Of a stretch of 64,000 nucleotides of DNA, positions 1 to 13,198 are shown piece by piece; the first letter of the stretch is position 1; the number at the start of each line of letters is the position of its first letter. The notes beneath the pieces were generated by a model that was not told where the DNA came from, ran no database searches, and saw only the letters and a list, made by a program, of their open reading frames with translations. The stretch comes from Opeltia flavorubescens. Taxonomy: Eukaryota > Ascomycota > Lecanoromycetes > Teloschistales > Teloschistaceae. A program made the position numbers and the translations under genes. The stretch is taken from positions 1,723,471 to 1,787,470 of the forward strand of contig KE546966.1 of NCBI GenBank assembly GCA_000442125.1, written 5' to 3'.

Positions 1-344
1 ATTATTATTAAACTCTATAATTTAGTCTTTTTATAAAATTTTTAACTATTTTAAAATTTATATATAAAGCTTTCTTTTTTAAATTTTTCTTATTATTTTA
101 TTAAGTAACTTTTTATAATTAAAAAATAATTAAAATTATAAAATCGCTAGATAAATAATTTATTAACTTTAGGTTGATAGAATTATATAATAGAATATAA
201 AAAATATTTATTTTAATAATAGTAGAACTAATTATTAAAAAATTAGCAGTTTAAAATTTATAGAATTTTTATTAAATATAAACGCTTTTTATATTAAATA
301 TAGTTCTACCTCCTACGAATTTTATACCCGCTGGGCCTCCGGCT

Positions 345-745
345 TTATAGATATATATTACAAGTATCGGGTTATCGTTCCAGTAGAATTTTGCTGCTAG
401 TAGCTCGCAGTTAATAGAGCTAACTGGTAGGGCTGGTAGTTAATTCCTAATTAGCTTAATACAGCTAAATTTTTTAAGCTTTATAGCGTTACTAAAATTA
501 CTCCGATTCTAAATATTTTTACGCTATTGGAAAACGCTTGTTAAACGCTTTAAATTAAGNTATTTCGTATATTATTATACAAATTATTCGTGGAGTTATT
601 AAACTATAGAAAATCCAGCTGTTTTAGTAGTCGAAATACGAAATCGCGCTAGACCCGAAATATATCTACCTTTATTCGATACCAATCGATAAAATTTATA
701 TTTATTTCGGGTCGAAAAATCGATAAAAAACGTTTTTTAATATAT
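345..745 (+). repeat. Dispersed repeat family A, copy 1 (left inverted arm)
   Basis: About 400 bp that aligns with the reverse complement of 9565-9975 and, in the same orientation, with 25,331-25,626. Shared landmarks in order are a TAGAATTTTGCTGCT block, TAGGGCTGG, a CGCTTTAAATTAAG-like block, a CGATACCAATCGATAAA-like block and TATTTCGGGTC near the right end. Against the right arm the differences are mostly C/T and G/A transitions, as expected of RIP. It contains one undetermined base (560). No coding capacity is visible and the element class (solo terminal repeat, MITE or transposon end) is unknown. Confidence 0.75.
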
Positions 746-999
746 ATATAATATTTTTTATTCTATTATTATATATATTTTTTTACCGTAATACCATTTT
801 ATATTATATAATAGATTTAATATATTTAATATAAAAATTATATATTATATTTATTAGTTCTATATTAGAAAAAAATAATATATAAAAAATAAATAAACTT
901 TTTTTAAAATATCTATTAAAAATATTATTATAAATTATATAAAATTAAGAATATAAAATATATAAATTATATATATTAAACGTCTATTATTTCTATAAT

Positions 1000-1260
1000 A
1001 TTTTCCTAGCGCTATTAATAATAAAAGCGCTATTTTTTATATTTTTTATAAATATTTATTATAATTCTATTATAAAAATAAAAACGTTAATATAATTACC
1101 GGATTAAATTTAATATATTTTAATATTCTTATAAATTTTATAGTAATTTTATAGAAATTTAGCAAGTAATCTATTATTTATTACTAGATTTTATATACTA
1201 TATATTTATTCGTTATAACCGTTATAAATATCGAATTAATTATTTTTTTTATTTTAAAAA
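1000..1260 (+). repeat. Direct repeat in the AT block, unit 1
   Basis: The segment containing TATTATAATTCTATTATAAA and then TTTTATAGAAATTTAGCAAG reappears in the same orientation at about 10,240-10,450 with the same spacing between the landmarks. Both copies follow a family A arm, but those arms lie in opposite orientation, so the pair is not a simple extension of family A. Low complexity makes exact limits unsafe. Confidence 0.5.
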
Positions 1261-1484
1261 ATTTATAAAAGGCTTTAATAGTAATTATTACAATTTTATT
1301 AAAAATTATTATTTATAATCGAACGTTAAAATATTTGTTACTAATTATTATTTAAATACTTTTAATAAATACGATTTTTATATTTTTTATTTTAATAATA
1401 ATATTATTAAAATATTTTAAAATATTTTTTAAAATCTATATATTATTAATAGTATAATATATTTATTCTAATTATTATATATAT

Positions 1485-1650
1485 ATTAGAAAACGTTTTT
1501 TATCGATTTCCCGACTCGAAATAAATATAAATTTTATCGATTAATATTGAATAACTGTAGTTATAAATTCGGTTAATATAATTTTAAAAGTTTCGACTAT
1601 TAAAACTACTAGATACTATATAATTATAAGTTTATAATTATTTTATATAT
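1485..1650 (-). repeat. Dispersed repeat family A, partial inverted copy
   Basis: The stretch around GAAAACGTTTTTTATCGATT and the following CCGACTCGAAATAAATATAA is the reverse complement of the right end of copy 1 (about 600-745). The two form an inverted pair separated by about 740 bp. It is heavily AT-shifted and the match fades after about 160 bp, so this is either a truncated copy or one decayed past recognition. Confidence 0.6.
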
Positions 1651-4600
1651 ATAATAGAATAAAAAGTATTCTAAATTATAAAATATATTAAATATATTTA
1701 AATATATTTTTTAGTTTTAAAATCTAATATTATTAACGCTATTAAAATCGTTATAAAATTTTTTTAATAGTTTTTTCGTTTTATTTATTTTTTATATTTT
1801 TTTTTATAAATTATATTTAAAAAAAAATTCGTTTTAATATATTTCGATTTAAATTAAATTAATTTTTTTTATTATATATTAATATTATATTTTCTATTAT
1901 ATTATTATTATTATCCGAATAATTTTTTTATTTTTTTTTAAAAATCTATTTTTTTATTATTAATTTTATTATTTTTCGATTTTTTTATTATATTAATAAT
2001 ATTAATATAATATTATAATTAATAAAAATATTATAAATATTATTTTAATTTTAAAAAGTTTTATTAATATAAAAATTAAATAAAAATTATATTATATATT
2101 ATATATAATATATATTATAATAAATTAAAATCGATTTATATTTTTAATAATTATAATTAATTTTTAAAAGAAATAAATATTTCTAAAAAATTTTAATATA
2201 AATATTTAATCGAATTAAAACGAATTATTACTTTTAAAATAATTTTATTTTTCTAGCTTTTATTACTCTTTCGCTTTTATAATATATAAATATTATATTA
2301 ATAGATTCAACTCTATTAAAAACTATAAATAATTCCGCTATTATATTTATAAATCGAATATCTAATATATTATATTCTTTTTTTTTAAAAATTTTTTAAT
2401 TAAAATTTAAAAATAAAAATTTCTATTTTATTATAAAATAATATTAGATATATTAATAATAGTTTTTAATAAAAATAATTAAAAGTTATAATTTACAATA
2501 CTTTTTTCTAAAAATAATAATTCTAATTTTAATTTTAGTTTTATTATTAATAATAATTTTAATTCGAATTTTAAAACTAATTTTCTTTATAATAATATTT
2601 TAAAAAATTTATTTCGTTTAAAATAAATTTTAATATATTTCTAAATCGACTACTAGCGCTTTTTAATTTTTTTATCCGCTTTTAATTTTTTATTTTAAAG
2701 TTTAATTTAAATTTTATAAAAAAAAAGGAATTATTTTTAAAAAAAATCTAACTAGCCGGATTTATTATATTATTCAACCGGGCTTTATTATTATTAATAA
2801 AGCCGTTAAAAAATAAATTATTATTTATACTAATTAAATATAAATTAAAATTATATAAAACAATTTTTTATTATATCGATTTTTATAATATATTAAATTA
2901 TATTAAAGTATAAATATTTTTTATCTATTTTTATTACTATACGAAATATTAGACTAAAAAATATATTTTAAATATATTAGCTTCCGTTATAGAATATAAA
3001 TTTTATTATAAAAAAATCTTGTTAATTAAAGCAATAAATTCTTTTTTAAAAATATTCTAGTTTTTAAAAAATCTTTTTACGAAGTAAATATTTTATAATA
3101 GAAAATTTTAAAAGAATATTCGGCGCTATAATAATATTTTTATATTTATTTTTATTAAAAATTAAAATAATTATAATAATATTTTTAATTATAAATTATA
3201 ATTTTTTATTATATATAATAAAGTATATTATATTTAAAAATTTTTTAAATCTATTAATAAAGAATTTCTTTTATTTATATAATATTTTTTTTAAAATCTT
3301 AATAAAACTATTAATATTTATTATAAAAACCATTATAAAATATATTTTAATAATTATTTAAATCGAGGAATTTTAGAAAATCTAGACTATATATTTTAAA
3401 AAGTTAACTTTTATTTTAATTACTCCCGGATAGCTTAAAAAACTTTTTTTTAAAAAAAATAATAATTTAAATCTAGAGCTATTTTTAATATTATTTAATA
3501 TATAAATATAGTTAATTATTAAAAAAAAAGCTGATAAATATTATAAAAACCTGCTAGTTTAAAGTAATAATAAAATTAAAATATTAATTTTTAATAAATA
3601 TTTTAAAAGTTATTTCCGCGATATTTATCTATTATAAAAAAAAATTAAAATTTTAATAAATATAATTTCCAAAAAATTAATTCGGATTATTTTATTTATA
3701 TATTATTATATTATATTTACTTTTTTATAAAAAATCAATAAAAATTTAATTAAAATTATTTTATTACTAAATAAAATAATAGATATTATATTTACTAGCG
3801 TAATTTTTATCCGTTTTATTTAAATTAATATATTATAGAATTTAATTTATTTTTTTATAATATAAAGTTTTTTTAATAATATATTTATAATATATAAATA
3901 GTTTATAAACAAAATATATTTAATTTTATTCGCCGGAATTAAAATAAAATATATTTAATTTTATTTACCGGAATTAAATTAAAATTCGGGTTAAATTATA
4001 TTAAAGAATTTAGAATTATTTAATAATAAATAATTTAAATTCTATAAATAATCGCTCGAATTTTAAATATTAAATAATTTTATTTTTTTTATATTTATAT
4101 ATATAGTAACCGTTTTAAATAATTAATAATAATAGATTCGTGCGCTATTATATAGCGCTATAGCCGATTTTTTCTATTTTTAATAATAACTACTAATTTA
4201 AAGTAGTTTAAAATTATAAAAATATTAAAATTAAATTAATAAACTACTAATTATTTAAATTTTATTATAACGGTTTTTAATATCCAAAAAAAAACGCTAT
4301 TAAAAAAAATTAAAGTCGATATTTTTAAAAAATTTTTAAAACGGGTATAAACGATTAAATACTAAAAATAAAAGTTTTTTTTATAAATATTTATAAGTTT
4401 TTATTAATTATTAAAGTATTTTTTAGAATATAAATATACTCGATTCGATAATTATTATTAAATTATTATTATTTAAATGGAATCTAAATAGTTTTTTAAC
4501 TAGAATTATATAGAATTTTATAATATATAGGATATACGGTAATATATAATCCGATATTTTATATAATAAAATCGTTTAATAATAATTTAAAATAATATTT

Positions 4601-7600
4601 AAAAAAAAGTTTTTAATTATTTTAAAAAAAAAACTAATTTCTTTAATAACGGTTATTTTAGTTACCAGCGATTTAATAATCGTTATATTAAAATAAAAGA
4701 AAATAATTATTTTATTTTTAATAATTAATAGATTATATTTTATAATTTATTTTTAAAAATTTAATATAATTATTATATTAATATTAAAAATAATTCTAAT
4801 TTTAAAGTAGTTTAATATATTTATAAATATATTTATAAAAGTTATAGTTATAAAATTATTATAATAATTAAAAAAAATACTAAAAATAATAAAATAATAT
4901 ACTATTAAAATTGTAGAATTATTAATTTATTATAAATATATTAAAAATTTTTTAAATATTAAAACTATTAAAAATAATTAGTAATTTAAAATTTTTATTT
5001 TTATTTTAAAGAAATATATTAAATTATATTTTTAAATAGAATTTTAAATAATATATTTATTTAATAAATAGAAAATATAATTTTAATTTTAATAAAATAA
5101 TTTAAATATAATATTAAAAATAAAAATAGCTGTAATATTTTATTATATTAGAATTTTTTAGAATATTATATTTTAAAAAAGAATTATTAAAAATTTTAGA
5201 AAAAAAATATTTTAATCGATTGTATATATTATTATAATTCTATTATAAAGAAATAATATTATTTTTTACGATTATTTTTGGAAGTTTTTAATATAAAATT
5301 ATTTATTTATCTTTAAATATATAGAAAAATTATATATAATATTTTTTAAATAATTTATTTTATATACGGTTTAAAATCTAATAATTTTAAATAAAAATAT
5401 TATTTTAAAAAATTTCTTTTATTAATAAAAAAAAAATAGCTATAGAATTTTTAACTATAATATATATTTATAGTATATTAAACTATTTATAATAGTTTTA
5501 AAAATAGTTTTATATATTAATTTACAATAATTTAAAATTTTAATTTAATATAAAACGTTTTAAAATTTTAAAAAATTTTAAATAATTTAAATAGAATTAT
5601 AAACTATAGTAAATATAATATTTTTTTATAAATAAAAATAAAACTTTAAAATAGTTTTAATTATAATATTAAAAATATAATTAAAATTATATTATTAGAA
5701 TTTTTCTAATTATAACGAAATTAAATTATAATATTAATAAATAATAGCGGCTATTTAAAAAAAATCGGCTGAAATTTAATAATAAATAATAAGCGGTATA
5801 TAATTATATTATTTTAAAGTTTATAAATAAAAATTAATTTTTTTTTAAAAGCTGGTTAATATAAATAAAAATTTTTTATATTAAATTTTATATTATTATT
5901 TTTTTATTTATAATAAAATCGTTATTTATATTTTATTTTTCGATATTATTATTTTACTATTTCTCGAAATTTAAAAAGTATATTTTCGTTTTAAAATTCT
6001 AATCAATATTTTAAATAATTTTTTATATTTTATTAATTAGAGTCTAAAATTTAATAATCTATTTTAAAAAATAATAATAATAATTTAAAATAAAGTTTTT
6101 ATATAATATAAATATTATTATATAATTATCGATTATATATTATATAATATATATAATAATAAAAAATTTTTGAAAAAAAAGCGAGTAATATTTAACGGTA
6201 ATTTTATATAGATTTTTTTAATTATATTTACTAATTTTAAAGATATTATTATTAAAGTTAATATTTAATATTTTTTTTTATTATTATTTTAAATAATTAT
6301 ATTTACTTTAAAATATATAAATTTAATAAAATATTATTAATATTTAACTTTTATAATAGTTAAAAAATATTTTATAATTAGAATTATTATAATATAATTC
6401 GATTTTTAAATAAAATTAATTAAATAATAAATCTTTAAAATAATTAAAAATTTATTTTTTTAATTTAAAAGTTTTATAATTTATAATATAATCCGAAATC
6501 GTTTAAAATCGCGCGATTTTAATAATATATAATAAAATAATCGATTTATTAAATTATAAACTATTATAAAAATTATATAAAATATTTAAAGTTTATTATA
6601 ATATTAATTTTTAGTATTAAAATAAATCGCGATTTAAAATTAAAAAAATATTTTTAAACTAGTTAAATATCTTTAAATTTAAAAATTTAGCGCTTTTAAA
6701 ATTAGAGTTAATTATTAGCGCTCTAATAATAGTAACTTATAATATTTATATTAAAAATAATATAGTCAATAAAATTTGGTTAATAATAATATATTTTAAT
6801 TAAAATATTATTAAAAAACGAATTATTAATAATATTTTTTATAAATAGAAATAATTTATTTATTAGATTTTTTTTATAATTTTAGAAAAGAAATTAGTAG
6901 ATATTATAATAAAAAGAAAATAATTTTTAATCCTATTTATATTCGCTATAACTATTAATAAATTATAAAAATAAAAATTAAATCGCGTCGATTTAAATTT
7001 TTAAATATTTATTTTTTTATATAAATAATTATATATAATTTTATTTCGAATTATAAATATTAAAAGTATATTAATTTATTTTATTATTAATTTTGAAAGA
7101 TTTATAAAAAATTTAATATAATTAAAAATATTAATAAAACGGCTAATTTAATTAAAATAATAGTTTTTATATTATTATATAAAAGTTAAATTATATTAGA
7201 TTCGATTAGAAATAAATATTATTATAATAAAAAAATTTTATTTAATATTTATAATTACTATTAAAGTAGTCTATAATATATTTTAATAGTTACTACTATA
7301 GTAACGGGAAATAAATTTTAATATTTATAATTAAAATAGTTTAAAATATATTCTATCTATAATTACAAAAGCAGTTTTTAATTTAAAAAAAAATTATTAT
7401 TAAATTAATCGAAATAATCTTTAATCGCTATAAAATATATTTTTTAAAATTTTAATATTATCTATATTTTTTAAAATATATATATCGCCTTTAAAATTAA
7501 TTTCGAAATATTTAGCAAAATTATTATTAGAATTAATTGCAGTTATTATTTTTTATAATATTAATTACTATTATATTAATTTTAATTTCTTTTTAAATTT

Positions 7601-9564
7601 TTTAATTATATTTTTTTTTAAATTCGCTATATAAAAAAAGAATATTACTAGTAATACTAATAGTAATAATATAATATAAAAAAGTAGTATAAGTTATTAT
7701 TCGATTTCCGATCGTTTTATATATTTTTATTATATTTAATATCTATAATATTTAAATTATATTGATTTTTATATTTATTTTTATCCGAATCTAATTTTAT
7801 AAAAGCTCGCTTTTTAATAAATATTGTAATAGGCGTAATATTTTCCGTAGTAAACGCTATAATTTAATTTTTTTATTTTTTTTTATTTCGTTTATTTCGC
7901 TTTTAAATATTATTTAAAATTCGAATAAACTTTTATAAATCGAATATTTATAATTATATCGAACGCTATTTCTTTTTAATTACCTAAATATTATTAAAAA
8001 TAATAATCGGGGAATAAAAAACGGTTTATATATAAAAGTTATAAAATATATTAAAATTAAAAAAATAATTTATACAACTTCTATTAAAATATTTTTTTAA
8101 AACGATATATTTTATAAACGGCCCGTTTTTATATTTATAAAAATTATACGATTTTATAATAATTATACCCGTAATCTATAAAAAAACGGCTTTTTAATTT
8201 TAATTATTTTTTATTTCTTTAATATTAAAATTTTCCAAATTTTATAGTTTATAATATTAATATTCGAAAAATATAATTAATTTAAATTATTATCTATTAT
8301 TATATTATATAATTTTTTTTTAATTATTAACTAGCGTTAATAACAATTAATATATTAATTAAATTAAATAAAAATATTTTTTTTTCTATTTTTTTTAATT
8401 TATAAATAGGTTTATTAATTTTTATATATTTATAATAAATATATAAAATTTAGCGGCTTTATTTAAATTTATTACTATTATTAATAATAATTTAAATTTT
8501 ATTCGATTTTAATTTTAATTTATTTAATTTATAATAAAAATTATAATATAAATTATTATAAATATTTTAAAATTATTATTTTTAAATTCGAAATTTAATA
8601 TTAAATTTAAATTTTTTTTATTCGAAATTAATATTATTAATTTTTTATATTTACTATTTATAATTTTTTATATTTTTTTATATATTATTTTCCGTTTAAT
8701 TATTATTTGTTTTAGAAACGGTTATATTTGTTTTTATTTTAGAAACGGTTATACTTGTTTTTATCTAATTTTAGCCGGTTTTTTATTATTTTTTATCTAA
8801 AAAAAACTGAATTGGTATTAATAATATTTCGATATTAATAATATCGGTTTTGAAATTTTTAATATTAATAAGGATTATAAATAATATAGTTTATATTAGA
8901 TTTATTATTTTAAATATTTTTTAATATCTTTTTTTAATTAATTCGGTAAATTTTAATAAATATATATATTTATATATTATTTACTATACGGCTGAATATA
9001 TATAATTAATATTTATTTTTATTTTAGCGAACTAATAATAAATATTATTAACGAATTTGATTTTTTTTTATATAATTAGAATTAAATATTATAATTTTAG
9101 TTTATTTTATAATTAAAAAAATTATTATATTAGTATCGATTCTGGATTATTATCTATTTTTAGCCGAATTAGTAATTTTTATAATAGATTAATAAATACA
9201 AATTTAATTATAAAAGTATCGAGTAGATATTAATAATTTAATTAGTTATAAAATTATAAAAAAATAAAAAAAAAGCCTATTTAATTGAATAAAAGTTTAA
9301 AAGAAAAAAAAATAGGTTTATTATATAAAAATAAATTTTCGATTAGTAAATATTTAAATTAAGCGCTTTAAATTTTTAAACGCGAATATTTAAAAATAAA
9401 CTATAGTTTTTTGTTAATACGAAAATATTATATCGATATAATTAATTCTTTTAATAATATTTATAAAAATATTAACTATTTATTTTAATTAATTAAAATA
9501 TTTAATTTTTATTTTCGATTATTTATTCGATTCGATAAAAATTATAAAAATTTAAATTATATAT

Positions 9565-9975
9565 ATATTGGAAAACGTCCTTTATCGGCTTCCCGACCCG
9601 AAATAAACATAAACTTTATCGGTTAGTATCGAATAAAGGTAGATATAAAACGGGTTAGACTAATTTTACCCCTATTAACTACTAAAAGAGCTGGTTTTTT
9701 ACAGCTAAATAACTTCGTTAGTTTTTTTTATAGTAATATACAAAGTAGCTCAGTTTAAAGCGCTTGACGAGCGCTTTCTAATAGTCCACTTTTTAAGAGA
9801 ATCGGACGAAAACTGGTTGCGTAATCGCCCTAGGAAAGTCCTACTCTCCAAAATTCGCGACCGTAGAAGAAGATTCTTGGCGCCAAGCTAGCTGCCAGCC
9901 CTACTAGGTGCCTGCTGCCAGCCACCAGCAGCAAAATTCTATTGGAACGGTGGCCCAGTGCTAGTTATTATATAT
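9565..9975 (-). repeat. Dispersed repeat family A, copy 2 (right inverted arm, least mutated)
   Basis: Reverse-complement counterpart of 345-745. It is much less AT-shifted than its surroundings, and the part from about 9780 to 9960 has ordinary base composition inside the AT desert. Landmarks on the plus strand are GAAAACGTCCTTTATCGG, CCCGACCCGAAATAAACAT, AGCTCAGTTTAAAGCGCTTG and CAGCAGCAAAATTCTATTGG. The contrast with copy 1 suggests a younger insertion or one that largely escaped RIP. Its class is unknown and no open reading frame is seen. Confidence 0.75.
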
Positions 9976-10239
9976 TAATTTTTCCAATCGAATTTTTTCT
10001 ATTTTTCGAAATATTTATCTAATACTAATATTAATATAATAAATAATAACTCTCTAAAATAATTTTTAAAAAATATATATTATAGTTTAAAACTTTTATT
10101 TAATTATATAAATATACAAATAAAATTACTAATTATAATAATATATTATATAGATATATTATTTTAAAAATAAAAATTTAGATTATTATATACTAATAAT
10201 ATATTTATTATTTTATATTAAATATTTATTTATTATATA

Positions 10240-10450
10240 AAAGCGTATATATTATAATAAATATTATTTAATTATTATAATTCTATTATAAAAAATCTAT
10301 ATCTCGATATTATTATTAAATTAGGTCTAGTATATTTAGTATTCTTATACTTTTTATAGCGATTCTATAGAAATTTAGCAATCAACCTATTTATTAATAG
10401 ATTTTATATATTATATATTTTTTATTTATTATAATAATTTTAAAAGTTTG
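10240..10450 (+). repeat. Direct repeat in the AT block, unit 2
   Basis: Second copy of the 1000-1260 segment, recognised by TATTATAATTCTATTATAAA followed about 80 bases later by GATTCTATAGAAATTTAGCA. It is slightly less AT-shifted than unit 1. It may derive from the same degraded transposon family as the surrounding block. Confidence 0.5.
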
Positions 10451-11959
10451 ATAAATTAATTATTATAATCTAGTAAAAATAGATTAATAATATAAATTTT
10501 CTATTATAATTTAATAATAGCTAGTATAATTATTAAACTTACTAATATAATAACTGGTTAATTTAAAAAAATTTATATAAAAAATTCTAGTAATTAAATT
10601 AAACGGGCGTTTATAAATAATTAATTATTTGAAAATGTTTACTTTTATTATAATAAATAGCTATTATTTATAAATTTACTTTATTAATATTATAATAAAA
10701 GTTTTATTATATTTAACGGCGATATAATATTTTTATTCGATTTTATTAAATAGAATAAGCTAGATTTAATATTAAAAAAAATATTATTTTATTATAAAAA
10801 TATATAAATAAAATTAATTATATTTATAAATTTATTAAATTATTATAAATTTTCTAGCGAGTTTAAAAATTAAAAATTAAAATTTAAACTATTTTAAATA
10901 AAATTTTCTACTAGTTTTTTAATATAAATTTAAAAATTTTTATTTTTAAAAACTATAATAATATTATTATAAAAATTGTTTATTATTTTAATAAAAATTA
11001 AAAAAATTTTTTTTAATTTATAAAATAAATAATAATAAAAACTATATTAATTTCAATTATTTAATTATTAAAAAATTTCTATATTAAAAAGTAGTATAAA
11101 TCTAGATATTTTTTATAAATATAAATAATATAAATTTTAAATATTACTATAAAAGCTCGAATTTATTTTAAAAATCGTTTAATATATATTTAAAATATTT
11201 TAATATAGAAAATAATTATAATAAAAGCTAGTATAATAATAAAATCGATTAAATTTTTTAAATTATAATAAAAAATACCTAAAATTTTATAAAAAAAATT
11301 AGAAATTAAGATATATATTTTAATTAATATTATTAATCGAGTATTAATATAAAAACAATAATATAATAAATAAAAAAATAAAAAATTTATTTGAAAAATC
11401 TAATATTATATAATAATTAATAATATATATATATAGAAGCTAATAATATTATATTTTAATTAAACGATTTTTAATTATTATTATTTATTATATTATAAAT
11501 TAAAAATAATAATATTTAATTAAAAGAAAAAAATTATTTATTTATAAAATCTATAATTAAATAAATATTAGCGCTAAAAAACATTTAATTCAACTAGATA
11601 AATATATTTAAAAAGCTTTTTTCGAGTTATAATAATTATTTAATTTTATTTATTCTATTAATTTTCTATTTATACAATATAGCCGCAATATATTTTTTAT
11701 ATACTAGATGGTATTTTATATACTCGAAGCTATAAAAGCTATAAAAGCCGCAAAAATTACTATAGCGCTTATAATATCTATAAGCAGCTGTATTCTAGCT
11801 ATATTTCTAGGCGATATTTAAGCGCTTCCAGCTATTATAATAATTCTAGACTATTTAAACTATAAAAGCTCGTTTATTTATTTTATTATATAATTTTTAT
11901 ATATTAAGTGGAAGTATTAAATTACTAGTTAGCTTACGTAATTATACTACTCTAGACGA

Positions 11960-11986
11960 AAGCAAGTGGCCTTCGGCCACTTGCTT
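11960..11986. repeat. Perfect palindrome at the AT-block boundary
   Basis: AAGCAAGTGGCC, a 3-base spacer (TTC) and GGCCACTTGCTT form a perfect 12-bp stem. It lies exactly where the AT-rich block gives way to base-balanced gene DNA. It could be a terminal remnant of a mobile element, a transcription-stopping hairpin or a structural boundary; nothing in the sequence decides between these. Confidence 0.8.
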
Positions 11987-12577
11987 CCTTAAGCAATACA
12001 ATGCAATTATTACATTTTAACAGGGTTTACCACGAGTGAAATAACAACGGAGGGATTGAGAGCGAGTTTGAGAGTGTATAATTACGGTACATGATATGAA
12101 AATATACCTTTGTATTAGTATTCAGCAAAACAAATATAAAAGAGAAAGACCAAGATTGAAATAGGTGTCACGGATTATGTACTTGTGTGGATGGTGCATG
12201 TGACCTTGAATAGGTCTTTGCTTTCAACAAGCATGTAAGATTAAGTTCAAACTCTTTTATACTCTCGACAAAATGCAAGGTCGTGAAGTGTCACTGCATA
12301 CCAAAAGAAAAACCAAGTATAGACGGACGAAGAACCGTAAAGACTCCTATAAAGGGAGAGAATTACGGATGGATATATAGCAGAATATAAGGGGCAGCGT
12401 TTTATTTTCTCTAACTCATAGTCGTTGAATTGACGGTACCTGATGTCAAGTAGAGGACTATCTACAACATGGTCGACTTTTAGTTTTTCAACACACACTT
12501 CTCGCAAAGCTCCCAAACTTCATCGAAAGTTGATGCAGAAGCCAAAGAAGAGAGGTATGGAAGCTCTGACAACCACT
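11987..12577. other. Intergenic, downstream of the ARD gene
   Basis: Base-balanced DNA between the AT block and the stop codon of the acireductone dioxygenase gene. It holds an 89-codon minus-strand frame without an ATG start or recognisable domain, judged chance. Probably 3' untranslated and flanking sequence; nothing else is supported. Confidence 0.5.
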
Positions 12578-13198
12578 TTAGTCTCGCTCGAGATATGCCT
12601 TACGTGCTGGATTGCCATCTAAGTCCGGGACGCGGTTGAGTGGTGTCCATTTAGGCTCATCTTTGAACAGTCGTAGGGCTCTAATGTACTGGGGAAAAAA
12701 ATAATCAATCAGAACGTGGACTGCGGAGTCGTGGGTCGGAACTTACATTCTTGCTATTGGTTGTAAATCTATGGTAGATGCCGGCTGGAAGGATGATCAA
12801 ATCGCCTTTCCCTAGGTGAATGCGTATCCATTCATCGTCGACACCCCTAATGTCAAAAAAGCCTTCGCCATCAAGAATGTAGCGAATTTCTTCATCTTCG
12901 TGGAGATGCTCGTTGAAGAACATTCTGACCTTTTCCTCGTATGCTGACCCCATCTTCTCTGGTGAGATTACGATTTCATCCCGATTCTTATAGCAGCGTT
13001 CCAAAGCAATCAAATCCACAGCATCGATGGATGGGCAATGATGGTAGAGCACTCCGAGTTCGGAAAGGTACTCTCCGTCGACTGGGCGACCAGAATCATG
13101 GTTCGCCCGTTGGTCGCCCTGGAGCAACATTATTGAAGGTGAGACATGAACTGGACTGAATTACTCACAACCTCATTGTCGAACCAGTACGATTTCAT
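12578..13198 (-). CDS. adi1: Acireductone dioxygenase (methionine salvage)
   Basis: Converts acireductone and O2 to the keto acid precursor of methionine, the last oxidative step of the methionine salvage cycle, in the cytosol/nucleus; an iron-bound cupin. Three exons on the minus strand: 13198-13169, 13118-12747 and 12688-12578, with 50- and 58-nt introns that keep the frame, giving 170 residues, the usual family length. The start gives [10 protein letters not shown], typical of fungal ARDs. Metal ligands are visible as the HLHEDEE motif (two His and one Glu) and the later His in YHRF; the C terminus carries the family's [10 protein letters not shown]. It is the gene closest to the AT desert, about 600 bp away, yet shows no damage. 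Confidence 0.95.

Larger units (their letters stand above)
1..11950. repeat. AT-rich, RIP-degraded repeat block without genes
   Basis: Almost 12 kb dominated by A and T with TA/AT-rich words and few C or G, with no open reading frame of useful length on either strand. This is what RIP leaves after repeatedly mutating C to T in duplicated DNA of ascomycetes, so the block is read as one or more old transposons decayed beyond classification. Islands of more normal composition survive at about 300-700, 9570-9970 and 11,700-11,990. Internal repeats (separate entries) show that at least one dispersed family inserted several times. Whether retrotransposons contributed cannot be told from what remains. 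Composition and lack of genes are seen; RIP as the cause is inference from known fungal biology. Confidence 0.85.

Noticed and set aside
345-9975. Reading the two family A arms as the long terminal repeats of one retrotransposon
   Set aside because: The arms are inverted, not direct, and no class-specific ends could be identified.
12247-12516. 89-codon minus-strand frame below the ARD gene
   Set aside because: No ATG start, no domain, hydrophobic low-quality composition, and position in a likely 3' untranslated region.
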